DNA from: Oscillospiraceae bacterium
GTDB taxonomy: Bacteria; Bacillota; Clostridia; Oscillospirales; Oscillospiraceae
Assembly: GCA_009786775.1 (NCBI GenBank)
Contig: WQRL01000007.1
Span: 1 to 14,470 of the forward strand
Length of the DNA: 14,470 nucleotides
Reading direction: 5' to 3'
Shown in pieces: positions 13,844-14,470 of the stretch. Every line of letters begins with the position of its first letter. Position 1 is the first letter of the stretch. The notes beneath the pieces were generated by a model. That model had not been told where the DNA came from. It searched no databases and saw only the letters and a list, made by a program, of their open reading frames with translations. The translations under genes and the position numbers were made by a program.

Positions 13844-14470
13844 TTACTTATGGAACAGACGCTTATTCTGGTAAACAGGCTCACAGGTCACATTTACCCC
13901 CAGTTGCCTGAACATGCTAACATCAACTTGGGAGAGGATGACTGTGGAATGAGCTTCGGAATTTCTCAAATGCGGCAGTTGTTCCAGCACCAACTCGGCC
14001 ATAGGGTTTGTAGCAGTGCTGATAGCGAGCGCAATAAGCACCTCGTCAGTGTGAAGACGGGGATTTTCGTTGCCGAGATAGCCGACTTTTAACCTCTGAA
14101 TAGGCTCTATGACAACCGGTGAAATGAGAGGCACCCTGTCATCAATTCTTGCCAAATATTTAAGGGCGTTTAGAAGCGCCGCCGAAGAAGCTCCGAGCAG
14201 AGCAGAAGTTTTGCCTGTTATGAGCTTGCCGTCAGGGAGAACGATTGCAACACAAGGCCCCTCAGTAGCTTCGGCCTTTGTGAGCGCAGGAATAACAGGA
14301 ATCCTGTCCCCCGGGACAAGCTCTGAAGCATTCATTAGAAGTTCGAGCTTTGTTACGGAAGATTTATCGGTGTTGCCCTTTGCAAAGTCCAGCTGAGTAG
14401 TGAAATACCTGCGTATAATTTCCTGCTTTGAAGCCTCGGTGCAGACCTCGTCATTTATGCAAAAACCCGC
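13844..14470 (-). CDS. DUF1846 family protein, C-terminal part (5' end outside window)
   Basis: The open frame enters from the right edge on the minus strand and gives 208 residues to a TAA at 13844-13846. It contains ASKQEIIRRYF, LPDGKLITGKTSALLGASSA, ALLNALKYLARIDD, LISPVVIEPIQRLK, LHTDEVLIALAISTATNP, LEQLPHLRNSEAHSTVILS and ends GVNVTCEPVYQNKRLFHK. These match the C-terminal half of the DUF1846 family, about 500 residues long, widespread in anaerobic Bacillota and of unknown biochemical role. An internal ATG at 14335 is not the start, because the family-like sequence continues through it to the edge. It has no membrane segment. It converges on mfd with a 146-base gap. Confidence 0.88.
   Translation of the reverse strand, partial: AGFCINDEVCTEASKQEIIRRYFTTQLDFAKGNTDKSSVTKLELLMNASELVPGDRIPVIPALTKAEATEGPCVAIVLPDGKLITGKTSALLGASSAALLNALKYLARIDDRVPLISPVVIEPIQRLKVGYLGNENPRLHTDEVLIALAISTATNPMAELVLEQLPHLRNSEAHSTVILSQVDVSMFRQLGVNVTCEPVYQNKRLFHK

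Noticed and set aside
13633..14092. Plus-strand frames after mfd
   Set aside because: They overlap the mfd end or run antisense to the well-matched DUF1846 gene and resemble no family.

Overview
The window looks like an origin-proximal chromosomal segment of a Gram-positive anaerobe, most likely a member of Bacillota class Clostridia. This rests on the soj/parA-parB-serS and rsmG neighbourhood, two sites matching the Bacillus-type parS consensus, AGGAGG-type ribosome binding sites with several TTG/GTG starts, and the family look of MutS, Mfd, the SagB-like enzyme and the DUF1846 protein. Nothing in the window fixes genus or species.

Layout. Bases 1-197 hold the 3' end of pth (peptidyl-tRNA hydrolase), followed after 21 bases by mutS, both on the plus strand. 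A short hairpin separates mutS from a minus-strand pair: a stand-alone SagB-like FMN oxidoreductase and a pyrroline-5-carboxylate-reductase-like protein, with 327 bases of gene-free DNA between them. The spacer between the minus-strand pair and parA (4726-5479) is the most structured part of the window. It carries a parS site inside a perfect 32-bp palindrome, a strong sigma-A promoter with an extended -10, a 161-bp concentric foldback element (5001-5161), an inverted partial copy of its central hairpin, and five consecutive short hairpins (5327-5435). Then come parA, a 286-base spacer with an 11-base tandem repeat, parB, serS (overlapping parB by 8 bases), mscL and rsmG (overlapping mscL by 4 bases). 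A second exact parS site lies in the rsmG-mfd gap. The 1193-codon mfd is followed by a convergent, 5'-truncated DUF1846 gene that runs off the right edge.

How the genes fit together. ParA, ParB and the two parS sites make up a chromosome partition system. The first parS abuts the probable parA promoter, so ParB loading there could also affect parA transcription. MutS (mismatch repair) and Mfd (transcription-coupled repair) are DNA-maintenance genes. Pth, SerRS and RsmG serve translation. MscL is the osmotic safety valve. The SagB-like and P5CR-like enzymes are the accessory part and have no clear pathway partner here.

I see no transposase, phage gene, CRISPR array, tRNA or rRNA. The best candidates for undescribed biology are the non-coding structures flanking parA: the foldback plus hairpin cluster upstream, and the 11-base repeat between parA and parB.
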